A DNA stretch of 64,000 nt from Lichenostomus cassidix (Eukaryota; Chordata; Aves; Passeriformes; Meliphagidae): NCBI GenBank assembly GCA_008360975.2, contig CM039211.1, forward strand, positions 1,506,038 to 1,570,037, read 5' to 3'. The notes under the pieces are model-generated. The model searched no databases, was not told where the DNA came from, and saw only the letters and a program-made list of their open reading frames with translations. Of this stretch, positions 25,285 through 36,364 are shown in pieces. Made by a program: the position numbers and the translations under genes. Numbering within the stretch: the stretch's first letter is position 1; each line of letters opens with the position of its first letter.

Positions 25285-25810
25285 AAGTCCCTTCTCAGAA
25301 TTTCTGTGCTGGATCAGACAGGAGGTCTGTCTCTTACAGCACTCTCTCTTTTTCTGTGAATACACTACGTGGTCCTTTCCCTGCTGCTTCCAGTGATCTT
25401 GCAGGTCTGGAGGTTTAACAGATCCAGAAATCTCCAGACCAACCCTGGTACTAACATCTATGCACTTGTAAAAACCCTCCTGGAAGCCTTTTATCCTTCC
25501 AGTCTCTGCTGCACTGTGTGACAATGAATTCCACTTTTCCTGCCTCACAGAGGTAGATGAAAGCACACTTCTTTTTCTGTTTCCATCACTATTTTAAAAT
25601 TGCTGTCTTATACACTTTGTGGGTTTTCCAAAATCACTGTGTGTCCCACAGCTCCTCCACTGTGTTATAGATGAGTCCTTACCCTCTCAGCTTCACTGCA
25701 TGATTCATTATTTTATAGGTATCTATCTTCTCTACATTTATCCTTTTTCAAGCTGTCCTGCTCTACTTAGACTCCACGAGTATTTCAGGCTCTTAACTAT
25801 CCTTTGGGTT
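25285..25810 (-). mobile_element. Ancient CR1/L3-like LINE 3' region (reverse orientation)
   Basis: Several blocks appear in the order of an old amniote CR1-type 3' region read in reverse. 'Gctggatcagacaggaggtc' resembles the ggatcagaccagaggtcca landmark. 'Gacaatgaattccac' resembles the ggcaatgagttccac landmark. 'Gcatgattcattattttata' resembles the catgattttatagacctcta landmark. 'Tcctttttcaagctg' resembles the cttttccaagctga landmark. The copy is much older than the other CR1 copies here. Exact subfamily and edges are uncertain. Confidence 0.6.
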
Positions 25811-26892
25811 AGCACTGTGAATAAGTTTCCACTCACACAAAATAAAAATTGCATTAATTTTTCCTCTCTGTGATTTCAGAGGGCTTAACAAACTTGGAAA
25901 ATTCAGAATGGGTCTGATAAAATAATCTTTTTTATTAGCATAGATCCTGAGAAACTGCTGTTACAACTGTATATGCACTGTTACTGACCCAGTGGATGCT
26001 GGAATAGTGATTTGGAAATCTTCTGTCTGAGAAAAACTGAGGAAATTCTCTTATTCTTGCTTTGGTCTTTATTTTAGGAAGCAATCAGACTGCTCCCAGC
26101 TGGGTGGATCTTTGTTTCCAACTTCCTTCTAGTGCTGGGCTATTTTAGTTGTAACCATGTCCTGATAAAAGTTTAATACCCATAAACTGTAGCTAGCTTA
26201 GGAAAATCATAGTCACAGCAACATTTGGATGTCTGTGCTCTGACCTACTGGGACCAGGTTAATTTGAGAGAAACAACCACAGTGCAGCTAGTTAGGGATT
26301 CTCTTAATACAAGGTGATGTGGGACAGACCTGATGGAGCTTGGTAACCACAAAAAACAACTTGGGAAATCTACTAGCAGCCACCTGAAACTTTATCTAAC
26401 TCTTTGCCATAAGAAGGAACAAACCCTTGTGCTCCTCCCCAGAAATGTACAAAATCAATGACTGCAAACTGAAGGGCATCATCTGAAATATTTCCTCTCC
26501 CTCTTCTGAGGGTGTAAAGGGGTTAAGCAGACAGCTGATTTCGTGAGGGGTTTTGTAATTGCATACTGGATTTGTGTCAAAAGAGCTCAACTTTTGTTAA
26601 AGCCCCTAAAGAGGCACCCACATTTCCTCATTTTCAAGAATTATCCTTTGTGCTGCTCTGTCTGATTTTGAAATCCTGGCTGCAGCCCAGCTGGAACGTG
26701 TGGCTACTGGTTCCTTTGAAATCCCAGCCCCTGCCTCCCTGGGACCCCCTGGAGATCTCAGGGTTGAATGTGATACCAGCATATCCATCAAAATCTGTGG
26801 GACTCTTATCAGGAAGAGTGATTATGGGAAGAAAATTCCAGGAAAGAATTAGAAAATCACATTTTCTCTGTAGACCCCTACAGGGCTTGCTG
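25811..26892. other. Unique non-coding DNA
   Basis: I see no gene, repeat or regulatory feature that I can support. The open frame entering from 26572 continues into the pyrimidine tract and is rejected. Confidence 0.5.
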
Positions 26893-26918
26893 TCTTTTCT
26901 TTTCTTTTTTCTTTTTTC

Positions 26919-26951
<33 letters not shown>

Positions 26952-27269
26952 CTTTTCTTTTCTTTTCTTTTCTTTTCTTTTCTTTTCTTTTCTTTTTTTC
27001 TTTTTTTCTTTTTTTCTTTTCTTTCTTTCTTTCTTTTCCTCTTCTTTCTCTTCTTCTTCTCTTCTCTTCTCTTCTCTTCTCTCTTTCTCTCTTTCTCTTT
27101 TCTCTTTCTCTTTCTTTCTTTCTCTCTCCTCTCTTCTCCTCTCCTCTCCTCTCCTCTCCTCTCCTCTCCTCTCCTCTCCTCTCCTCTCCTCTCCTCTCCT
27201 CTCCTCTCCTCTCCGTCCTTCTTCTTTCTTTCCTTCTCTCTTTCTTTCCTTTCTTTCTCTCTCTTTCTC

Positions 27270-27328
<59 letters not shown>

Positions 27329-27414
27329 CTCTTTCTCTCTTTCTCTCTTTCTCTCTTTCTCTCTTTCTCTCTTTCTTTCTCTCTTTCCTTCTTCCCGTCT
27401 TTCTTTTCTTCTTT
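26893..27414. repeat. 522-nt polypyrimidine microsatellite compound
   Basis: The whole stretch is C or T except for G at 27215 and G at 27397. The first 322 nt contain no purine. Sub-blocks run in order: (TTTTC)n to about 26993, T-runs with single C, CTTCT-type units near 27056-27080, (CTCCT)n at about 27130-27214, (CTTT)n at about 27268-27326, and CTCTCTTT-type units to about 27390. The reverse strand is polypurine. Open frames on both strands across it (F/S/L-rich on plus, K/E/R-rich on minus) are artefacts. Confidence 0.97.
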
Positions 27415-27774
27415 ATTTCATTCTCTCTCTCTCTTGCCTTTGGTACCCACACACCTCATTTATCCAAACACCTCTGTTTACACAATACCAAGATTTTTCC
27501 AATAGCTTTTGGCCCATTTCTCTTTCCTCATCTGACACCATAGTTCCAAGGAAGTTACTTGGAAAGGATATATCTGAGGCTGACACAAGAGTCATGGTGA
27601 CTCAGTATCTTGAAAGGTCAGCGTCATTAAAGCAGTTCTGTTTTCACTTAGTGGAGTATTACAGCACCTTCTGCAAACACAGCCTAGCTTAAAAATTATG
27701 TGTATCAGAAAAAAAAAAAAAGAGATGTGCTAAAATCTGAATCTAATATGTATACTGTGATATCCCAGTAGGTG

Positions 27775-28185
27775 GATCTAATATCCTGGAGGGGCACACC
27801 CAGGGGTGCAGAGGGAGCTGGCCCATGTAAATGTGAGATCACTCCCAGTTATCTTCAAAAGACCTTGGAAACTGGGCTGGGTCTGTGGAGTCTGGAAGGA
27901 AGAAAACGTCCCACTTGTTTGCAAGAGGGGTGAGAAGGAGGGTCTGGGGAAATACAACCTTGTTTTTCTCCCAAACACATTAAGGAGAAAAAGTTGGTTG
28001 AGAGCAGCCACGATCCATCTGTGGATTTACAACAGGGAAATGATGCCTGAAGATTGCTTTGCAGGGTGAGATGGCTGGCTTGGTGGAAGAGGGAAGAGTG
28101 GGGATTGTTGTCTGGCTTGGCTTTGGCAAGCCTTTCAGCACTGTTTCCTCATTGACACTCAACACTCAACTCCACAATTCTCCTC
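27775..28185 (+). mobile_element. CR1 LINE reverse-transcriptase fragment (decayed)
   Basis: Plus-strand CR1 ORF2. The first part reads RELAHV, SLPVIFKRPW, WKEENVPLVCKRGEKEGLG, matching the CR1 RT stretch that usually reads RELADV, LSIIFEKSW, WKKANVTPIFKKGKKEDPG. After an internal deletion it resumes near 28015 with a GFT-like start, then EMAGLVEEGRVGIVVWLGFGKPFSTVS. This corresponds to the RT motif normally containing YLDFSKAFDTVS. The catalytic aspartate is replaced by glycine, and frameshifts are present, so it is dead. It lacks both ends of the element. Confidence 0.85.
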
Positions 28186-29523
28186 CAGGCTCTGAAGACC
28201 TTCAGGTGGAGACTGAGAAGTGCTGTGACAACTCTGGAAATAGAGCTGCAATCAGCTCCCTTCATTAGGGAGCCTTGCTCTTCATGGTTACAAAATCCAC
28301 CACTTTCTGCTCTCCCTTCATTCATTTTGAGCAGTAGTTTCTCATCGGTTGTAAATCAGAAAAAAAGTCCATAAAAACTTTGGCATCGAAGACTACAAAC
28401 ATCACTATTACAAAGATGCAGCTACATGTCAACAATAATTTTTTTCTACGTTTTTTTTCAATTTTTTTCTCTCTCAATTTGCTCTGCTTATTCTGTGACA
28501 TAGCTTCATGCTTTCTCCTAGAGCAGAATTCAGATACCAGAAATCCAGAATGAGAAAAGTCACAGAGACTTTCACAGTGGTATTGTGCTACAGGAAATCC
28601 TCTCTGTTTTACTATTAATGGATGTATACTGATTTCCATTGTTTTTTTCAATGAAAACCAGTTCCACTGAGAATAATTCCATATAGACTTTGCTAGCAAA
28701 AGTCTAGAGACAAGGCAAGATGAGGAAAGCAAAAGGCATTATAAGTATTTTTGAAAGGCAACAAAGAAAACTGGGCACAGAACTCCTGGTGAAAATTTGT
28801 CCTACTTCCCTGATCTTCCAGTTGTTGGGCAAAATTTTTGAGATGAATTACTAAGAGACCAACCAAAACCAGTACAATTGAACAACCCTAACTCTGCAGA
28901 CATTAAGTTATAATAATAATCCACCACTGATTGCACTGGATTGATGTGACTCAGACAGGATATATGAGAAATGTTGCCCATCCAAGGCTTCTGTTTTCAT
29001 TTCTTCATCCACTTCAGCTTCCTCACTGCTTTGTGGGACACCAGGAGGGAGCAGCAGGTACCCCCAGCCTGGCAAAGGGTACAACATCAACCTGGCTGTA
29101 CAACAACGTGTTCACACACACAGCCAGACAGGAAATTCTGGGGTGATGAAAGTAAAGCAGTGCTTAGTTTTCATAATATCCCAGCTCCCAAATGGATGAG
29201 TGAGATATGGTTTCAGGTTTCCTGTCCCACTTCCACCCAGGATGGCATTCAGCAGCTCAGAGACTGAGATGAGCTGGACTGTGATGAGCTGAGTGTTGGC
29301 AGGATCCATCACGTGGGATGGCTAATTGCATCCTGGCTCCTGGATGGGGAGAAGCTGGACTGACTTCACCAATTCAGGATGATGCTCAGGAAAGGGAGGG
29401 GCAGCTGTTGCCTCTGGATCTCAACCTTGGTACAGGAGAAGGGCTTGTGAGTGCTAAACCTGCAGAGGGAATGGGGTTTGGTGTGTCCCAAAGTGGGCAC
29501 AGCTTGGACTTAAGGTTTCAAAC
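28186..29523. other. Unique non-coding DNA
   Basis: No gene or interspersed repeat that I can identify. It lies between a CR1 fragment and the solo LTR. The minus-strand frame at 28322-28732 has no recognisable domain. Confidence 0.5.
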
Positions 29524-29528
29524 CAGCT

Positions 29529-30035
29529 TGTGCTGTGATGCCTGGTGATTTTGGCTTTTATTTTATTCCCTTTTAATATATTTTTATACCCTTTCCCTTC
29601 CCTTGTACCCTTCACAAACACTCCTTGTACCTTAGCCCCACATGTTCATAATTCTTGTAGTCTGATATTTAGCTTAATTTGGGGGTCTTGCAAAGCATGA
29701 AGACCAAATATTCATGCTATCTCAGAACTAGAGGCTCCAACTTTCAACATAGCCTTCTCGCTGGAACATGCTTTTGTAAACTAGGTTTAGTCTCATTTAG
29801 GAGCGGTTAATTAGAACAGGGGAAAAATTACTTCCTTTATTAAGTTTCTTACTGGGGGATTTTGGTAGATATGCTAATCTGTGAAGTCCATAAAAGTTGT
29901 ATAGACATTGTGTGGGAGGTTCTTCACAGTGTGTTCCCACCTTTCACAAGTGTGCACCTAGGATCCTATTAAAATCCTATTGAAATCCTATTGAAACACT
30001 TTTCCCTTTACTGCTGTGTCTGCTTCACATTTCCA
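29529..30035 (+). mobile_element. Solo LTR of an endogenous retrovirus
   Basis: A 507-bp unit starts with TG (TGTGCTGTG), ends with CA (TTTCCA) and is flanked by the 5-bp direct repeat CAGCT at 29524-29528 and 30036-30040. Internal order fits U3-R-U5 in plus orientation: a TATA-like CATAAAAG at 29889-29896, then an ATTAAA poly-A signal at 29968-29973, then a short U5-like end. An 11-bp unit (ATCCTATTRAA) is repeated three times at 29963-29995. No gag, pol or env sequence is adjacent on either side, so this is an LTR left after recombination. A 5-bp duplication fits several ERV classes, and I do not assign one. Confidence 0.7.
29963..29995 (+). repeat. 11-bp triplicate inside the LTR
   Basis: ATCCTATTAAA, ATCCTATTGAA, ATCCTATTGAA follow one another directly. 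The first unit supplies the ATTAAA signal, so the repeat sits at the presumed polyadenylation region. Confidence 0.9.
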
Positions 30036-30040
30036 CAGCT

Positions 30041-31994
30041 GGCCTTGAAACAAGAGCCAGAGGGGTTAAGAGACCAAAAGGGGTGGCAGCACCTATTCTG
30101 TGTGCTCCAGACCCCCCAGGCAAACCCCCAGCGTGCTGTGCTTGAGGGAGCTCTGTGCCCTGCTCCCTGACTCACTCTCCATGAGCTCATTTTGTAATCT
30201 GATGTCTTTCCCACTGAGTGTGGAGAGTGACAGGAAAACACGCTCACACCTCCACAGGAGTGTCAGGAAGGTCACCCCCATTCCCTGCTAGAGACACACG
30301 ATGGAAATTTTACGTGTGCAAACCCACAGGGATTCCTTTCCCGAGCATGGAAACAGCATCATCTTTGGCAGCCTGGACACCAGTGACCAAAGCAGCCCCC
30401 TGAGAGCACAAAGCACTGCAGAGCTTCTGCTAATCCTTCCCAGAGCTCCTCTCTGGGAGCCCGAGCAGCTCCGTGCACAGTTTAGATTGGCACAGCTGCC
30501 AAAGGACACCATTCCAGCTGTTTGTGTGCTTGCACGGCCAGCCAAAACACGGAGCTGCTCCTTCTGGAAACAAAACCTTTGTGTCATTGTTTTCTGCTGG
30601 CCTGGCTGGTGGCCAGCGTGGGCAACCTGGGGTGGGAGCAAGTGGGTGAGGGCATGAGGAGGGCTTGCTGCTCTCAGGAACAATGCTGGCTCCGTCCTCA
30701 GCGAGCCACAGCCTGACGTTTTGTTCTGATTGCTGTAACTGCTGCATTTTCCCCCCTTCTTCTCTTGTGTATCATGTTACTCGTGCATGCACTTTATTCT
30801 CGTTTCATGTTCAGTCTGCAAAAGGAATTTTTTAGGCGGAGAAATTCACCATGCATGTGTATCTTCTGGCAGCGCCTGTGTCTCGAGCCAGCGTAAATGA
30901 AATTTATTTCTAGGATAGACCTCCTTTCCTCAAGTGTGCTGTGGAGCTCTCTAAGAAATGCCAACTCCCATCTCCTTGGCACGAGCTCCTGGTTGCTGCT
31001 CTCAGAGTAAGGCAGCCCTGTTTTTCCAGGCAGCGCGCAGAGAGAGTTACTGAAACACCAACAACGTTCAGGACCCGCCTGTATCTAATGTTTAAATGTA
31101 GATATTTACCCTAGAGAGTTAAAATATATCATTGTGACTGCTCTGCCTCTGAGGGAAGGGAAAAGAAACCAACAGTAATGAAATCACAAAATCGTCCATG
31201 GTTTGGCAAGTGTTTCTGTATGAGATTTGATCAGCTGTGATGGTTATCCACCTCTCTGCTTTCAAATCAGGGAAGCGAAAATTGACAGCAAGAATAATGT
31301 TCTTTCTTTTTTCTTCTTCTTATTTTTTCTTCTTAATAAAGCAGAGGTCACACCGTGCTGGTTTTAAAGAGTCCCATCCTCCATTCTGTCTCTTCTGCAC
31401 ACAACATACCTTTAACACACTGAAGGATGGATTTTGGTCTTGTAACTGACTTAGTTTCATCACTAAATGAGTCCTGGCATTACATATTGCAGACTGCAAT
31501 TCTGACATGGGTTTTGGGTTACTTGGTTCTTAGAGAAATACAGCTTATTTCACGTCTGACTTATCGTTCAGAGAGAGAATAGAGCAATAACACTATTTTA
31601 ATTTTCTACTCTCTCATGCCATTTTTGGGAGTGTAACCTTGCACCCTGGTAGTGATACCAGGATTCTCATGAGAGATTACTTTTCCCACCAGAAGGGTGG
31701 TTTGGAAAACAATCTATTGTGGTAGCAGAAATTCTCAGGACTAGATTTGTCACCTGAGCTGGTAGCCTCTTAAATTCTTCACCTTTTTCAATGGTGTCAG
31801 CTACTTCAACTAACCTTCTTTCCACTGTGTGGAAATAAAATGCTTCATATCTTAGATGGATAGACCTGTTGAGAACCACAAATAAAGAAATAGGTATGGG
31901 AGTTAAAACCTTTGCTGCAAGCCCTGTGCTTGGGTCAAGATTTATAAAAATAAGTAACTGGTTTAGGTAACTGAATGCTGCTTCTTTGAGGTAA
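30041..31994. other. CpG-enriched unique sequence, then AT-rich sequence
   Basis: 30041-31090 is GC- and CpG-richer than the surroundings. Within 30782-31077 alone I count 11 CpGs, including GCGCGC near 31033 and CTCGAG at 30882. No repeat family is recognisable. From 31100 on the sequence returns to AT-rich. Overlapping frames at 30288-30683 (both strands) have no known domain and are probably by-products of GC-rich composition. Confidence 0.45.
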
Positions 31995-32258
31995 AAGTGA
32001 CAGGATGAAAGGAAATGGCTTCAAGTTGCACCAGGGGAGATTTAGGTCAGATATTAGGGAAAGTGGTTAACATTGGACAGGTATTGAACAGGCTGCCCAG
32101 AGAAGTGGTGGAATCCTCATCTCTGGAAGTTCAAAAAATATGTGGACATGGCACCTGGGGATGGTTTAACAGTGAGCATGGCAGTTCTGGATTAATGGTT
32201 GAACTCGATGATCTTAGAGGACTTTTCCAACATTAACTATTTTTATGATTCTGTGACT
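31995..32258 (+). mobile_element. CR1 LINE 3' end with terminal repeat
   Basis: Plus-strand CR1 3' end. The sequence includes 'gacaggatgaaaggaaatgg', 'aggctgcccagagaagtgg', 'tctggaagttcaa' and 'ggttgaactcgatgatctta'. It ends at 'ttttatgattctgtgac', a form of the ATTCTATG-type terminal repeat that defines CR1 3' ends. The protein part reads LPREVVESSSLEVQ. It is about 260 bp long, 5'-truncated, and has no poly-A, as expected for CR1. Confidence 0.92.
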
Positions 32259-33294
32259 CACAAGTAGCTGCATCCTCTGAGGAGGCCACAGAGGCCAGCT
32301 GTGACCTCAGGGACACCACATTTGGCATTTCTTTTTCCGGAGAGCTGCCCTTGAGATGACCCACACAGCATGGACTGGAGATTTTTACACAGCTACTTTA
32401 GATCTTATCACTACTTATCACCACTATTCCATCACTACTATGGAAACGCCACACTCCTACTGATGAGCAGGGAATACACTTGGTCTCCTGATGTTAGGCC
32501 TCTGTGTTTCACCTCTGGTTTTTTTTTTTTGCAAAGCACCAGACGAGCCAAGAACTGTCTTGAACTCGAACAAGAACTGTCTCTATCTTGAGCAAGAGAC
32601 AAAGAGCAGACAGTACATCCAGGTCACTTTTTGTTTACAAATAACCAAGGCATTAAACATTTTCAGGGGCTCTGGGCTCGTGGCACAAACCTTTGCCAGG
32701 GCTGCTGATGTGAGCATGGTTGATTGTGAAGCCCTCATAAATAAACAGTGTTAAACAGTGATTAGCACATTCCTCATCCCTGTTTATCTGCTCCAGACTT
32801 TTCTGCGCAGGAAAGTGCTGCAGTCATCATTAAACCTGTTTTGTCTGAGTTTCCTTATTCCAAACAGGTTCCAGGATGGGACTGATGCCCGACAGGAGTG
32901 TGGGGCTGCCTCTTCTGCAGACTGCCCCAAACATCTCAGCTCTGGGCTGGGATTCTCAGCTTGTGTCCTGATGGGTTGATGACAAGCCAACACTGTGGTC
33001 CTGCTCTTGTCAACAGGATTTCTAAGGCTAATTCTGTTCTTACTCCATGCAGTGGTTTGCCTCCCTCTGCTCATCCTCCCCTTAAGGGGAATTGTGCCTG
33101 AAATTGGATTGCATCACTGCAGGAGGAAGGCCAGTGTGGGGGATTGAGGGCATGTAGGATCTTGTTCAGTAATTACATCCAGCAGATCAAAAATGCTGCT
33201 CTAAAGTAAACGTCTTTTGCAAGAGATAAATATTGTTATTATTAATAATTTAGGCAGTGCAGTTACTGTTTAATAACATAATTGTGCCCTTTGA
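32259..33294. other. Unique non-coding DNA
   Basis: No gene recognised. It contains a short direct repeat (CAAGAACTGTCT near 32549 and 32570) and nothing else that I can support. Confidence 0.5.
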
Positions 33295-33440
33295 TGGAAC
33301 CTTTTATCTGGGGATCTCAAAGGTTTAGTAGTAACAACGCTGGTGCTGCTGAACCAAAGGGACAAATGTGGAAACTGAGGAACAGGAAGGTTCTTAGTTT
33401 ATACAGCCAGGAGAGTGGATCAGATTTTGCTCCTAAAACC
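33295..33440 (+). mobile_element. Ancient MIR-like SINE fragment (probable)
   Basis: 'Tctggggatctcaaagg' is followed by 'caaatgtggaaactgagga', 'acaggaaggttct' and 'tacagccaggagagtggatc'. This is the order of the ancient amniote consensus ggggatctcaaagcgcttta, gatggggaaactgaggcaca, gagaggttaagt, cacacagcaggtcagtgg. The copy is diverged but collinear. It is probably related to the copies at 13801 and 18425. Confidence 0.5.
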
Positions 33441-35642
33441 ACTAAAGATTTCTGTTTCAAACCAAAGCTGGGGGCACTGAAAGGCCAGCTGAAATCAAGT
33501 TCCTGATGCAACATCCTTTTCTTTCAGAGCATTGTCATTTCAGTTCCCCATTCCCCAATGACACAGTCACCTTCCTGATGGAATCCAAAAACCAGCAAAA
33601 GCCAGAGGACAGGTGATCCCTCTAAAGGTGCCAAGTTCTTGTGATTTGTTTCTACCTCCTTCTTGCTTTTCACAACTTGCCTTTGCACAAGACTAATCAG
33701 AAGGAATGTCACTCTCCTGCAACAGCTGTTTCTCAAGTGACCTCATGAAAAGCAATCACAGTGCCAAAATAAGTTATTCTGATGATCACTATCAGAGATA
33801 TGGTGTAAACTATCTTTTTTTTGTTATTCTTTCTGTCTCTTTGCCCTTCCTCAGTCCCTCTCTAAAGTCAGCTGCTTTCCTGAAAATCTTTGGGCAACCA
33901 TGGGCAAAATCACAGCCTGGATTGATCCCTCTGGGGCTGATGGCAGGGCAGTCTGAAGTGACAGGAGAAACTCCAATTGCTCAGACATCAGTGCTCTGAG
34001 GTCACTTGTTTAGAACATCCCCAAATTATTAAGCAGATGATGCCATTTTGCTGGTTGGACTTGAGACTCCTGCTGGATTTTCTTGCAGGACCAAGTATAG
34101 ACATGAATTTAACCTTTTACCAGGTTGTCACCCACACTCCCTGACCAGCAACTGCCATCTGCATCCTCTAGAAGATCCGAAAAACCAGCAGTGCCTTGGG
34201 GAATTCACACTGACTTTTGTGGAGAGAATGGATCAACATCACTAGAAAGTAACAGGAAAAACCCAGCAATGAGACCTGGCGATGTGAAAGGGATGGAATG
34301 TGAAGCCAGCTACCAAAAAACTGTTTTCCTCCTTCCCCCCAAACAGCTGAGCCAGCGGAAGAACCCCGTGGGAGGAGGCAGAGATAGGTCACAACACTGA
34401 AGTTTGAGTAGCTCTCCCAGCCAGTTTATTTATTATAAATAAATTTATTGTACTGGGACTGGAAAAACCCTTCCACCTGGTATTCTGCATCTCACAATGG
34501 CCAGTGAACATACCTGGTAACACCCTGAATGCCTCCAGTCTGCTGCCTGTTTGCAAATCAGGAGTTTCATGACCCACTTTGGTTCCCCATGTGTTTGCTT
34601 CTTCCTCCAGGAACTTGTCCAAATGGCTGTGAGCAACCTCTGGTAGAAAAGGGAAGTGGTTCCTGGCAGGTGGGAGGTGGCAGTGATGGTATGAAAGGGA
34701 TGCCAAGTGTCATCCTTCAGAGCTGGGGTGGAGGGAAAAGAGATAAATGAGTAAATTACAGCAGAGTGTCAGGCTGCTCTCACCAATTACTGTCCTTCCT
34801 TCCATCACTCCCCTTAAAAAAAAAATGAAAATAAGAAAGAAAAAAGGGTGGAGGAAGGAAATAATCTGAGACTTAGTGTTCTGGGTGCTGACCAGAAATC
34901 AGGGGACAGTTTATTTGCATCTGGCAGAACATGGACATGATTATTTTCAGGCTTATTTGAAGTTCAGAGTGACTGATTGGAGCAGTTTGAAGAGGGACTT
35001 CAGCAACCCCAGTGCTTTACTACTTCTTTGTGTCCTGGAATTGCTTGAAGTATTCTAAATATTTATTTACTGTGTTTATAATATTTGTATTTTTTATAGG
35101 CACTCATTGTTTTGTTTTGAAACTATTATTTATTGTCTCTTTGAACGCTGACCAGAAGTAATAAACAGCAAGTTATCAAGTTTTATGTGCACTTGCCTCA
35201 AGTTTTAGCTCTGCAAATCCTTCCCCAAATGTCCAGGAGATTTTCAGCCTCTGGCAAAGTGTTTCTGTTAACTTCAGGAAAATAAAAAAAAGCAGTGCTG
35301 TGTATTACAGACCCAGCATCACAAATTTCCTGTGTCACAGGGAGCATTCAGCCAGTTTTGAGGCAGATTGAGGATCCTCACTGGCATTCTTTCCCCCACA
35401 GCCTCCCACATTGCTGGTAGCCCAAGTTCAACACGTCAGCTTTGTCCTCAGAGAACGAATTTCCACAGAGCAACAAACAGGAGAATAAAACCAGGCAGTA
35501 ATTTGGTCATGTTCCTGCATTTGCTGCAACAAGTTTGTGATTTGAAACTGCCCCTGGGGCTGGTGCTGTTCCAGTTGCTGCCATCACAGCACACTTGCAC
35601 AGCCTGGGTTTCACAACTGTGGGCAGGTGCAGGGATGTGGGG
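33441..35642. other. Unique non-coding DNA
   Basis: No gene recognised, and I see no interspersed repeat in it. Short A-rich stretches such as 34816-34848 are simple sequence. Confidence 0.5.
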
Positions 35643-36364
35643 CAAAAAAAAAACCAACAAAACCAACAAAAAAAAACCAAAAAACCAAAAAAACACCCCC
35701 CACAAAAAAACTTCAAAAACAGACCAACAAGATAAAATAATAAAATAAAATTAAATAAAATAAAATAATAAAATAAAATAAAATAAATAAACTAAAATAA
35801 ACTAAAATAACTAAACTAAACTAAACTAAACTATAAAATAAAATAATACAATAAAATAATAAAGTAATGAAATAATAAAACACCAAACAAAAAACCTAAA
35901 AACCCTAAAAACAACATCAAAACCCACAAAAAAACCTCCAAATCAAAAGCAACAAAACCACCAAAGAACCCAAAAGGCAGAACAAAACAAACAAACAAAA
36001 AAAACCCACTAAAAATACTCAAAAACCAAAAAAAACCCAAAAAACCCCACCCCAAACAGAAAAAAACCCAAAACACAGCAAAAACAAAAAAAGCCCCCCC
36101 AAAACAACAGAAAACCCAAACCAAACTAAACCAAAACCAAAAAACACATAAAAAAAGAAAACAAACAAAAAACCGAAACAACCCCCAAAACAAAAAAAAA
36201 ACCCCTCAAAAACCCCAAACCCAAAACAACAAAAAAAATTCCCAAAAATAATTAAAAAAAAAAAACCATCAAAAACAAAACCAGAAAACCCCCAAAACAA
36301 CCAAACAACCAACAAAAAACACCCCCAAAACAACCCCAACAACCAAAACCCAGACAACAAACAC
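35643..36364. repeat. 722-nt A/C-rich, nearly G-free tract
   Basis: I count 17 G in 722 nt. The first and last thirds are A-runs interleaved with C-runs (AAAACCCC-like, longest C7 near 36094). The middle, about 35730-35880, is (TAAAA)n and (CTAAA)n. The reverse strand is rich in T and G-runs. Minus-strand frames crossing it are F/W/G-rich translations of simple repeat and not proteins. Confidence 0.95.

Larger units (their letters stand above)
29524..30040. repeat. Target-site duplication CAGCT flanking the LTR
   Basis: CAGCT occurs immediately before the TG and immediately after the CA of the LTR. It is the expected footprint of integrase-mediated insertion. Five bases could match by chance, but both termini agree with it. 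Confidence 0.65.

Noticed and set aside
26572..27543. Long open frames on both strands (about 320 and 270 codons)
   Set aside because: They are translations of the pyrimidine/purine microsatellite (S/F/L on one strand, K/E/R on the other), with no domain and no conserved context.
30288..30747. Overlapping 100-130 codon frames on both strands
   Set aside because: They lie in GC-richer sequence where stops are rarer. No domain or conserved motif is visible, and the opposing frames look like composition effects.
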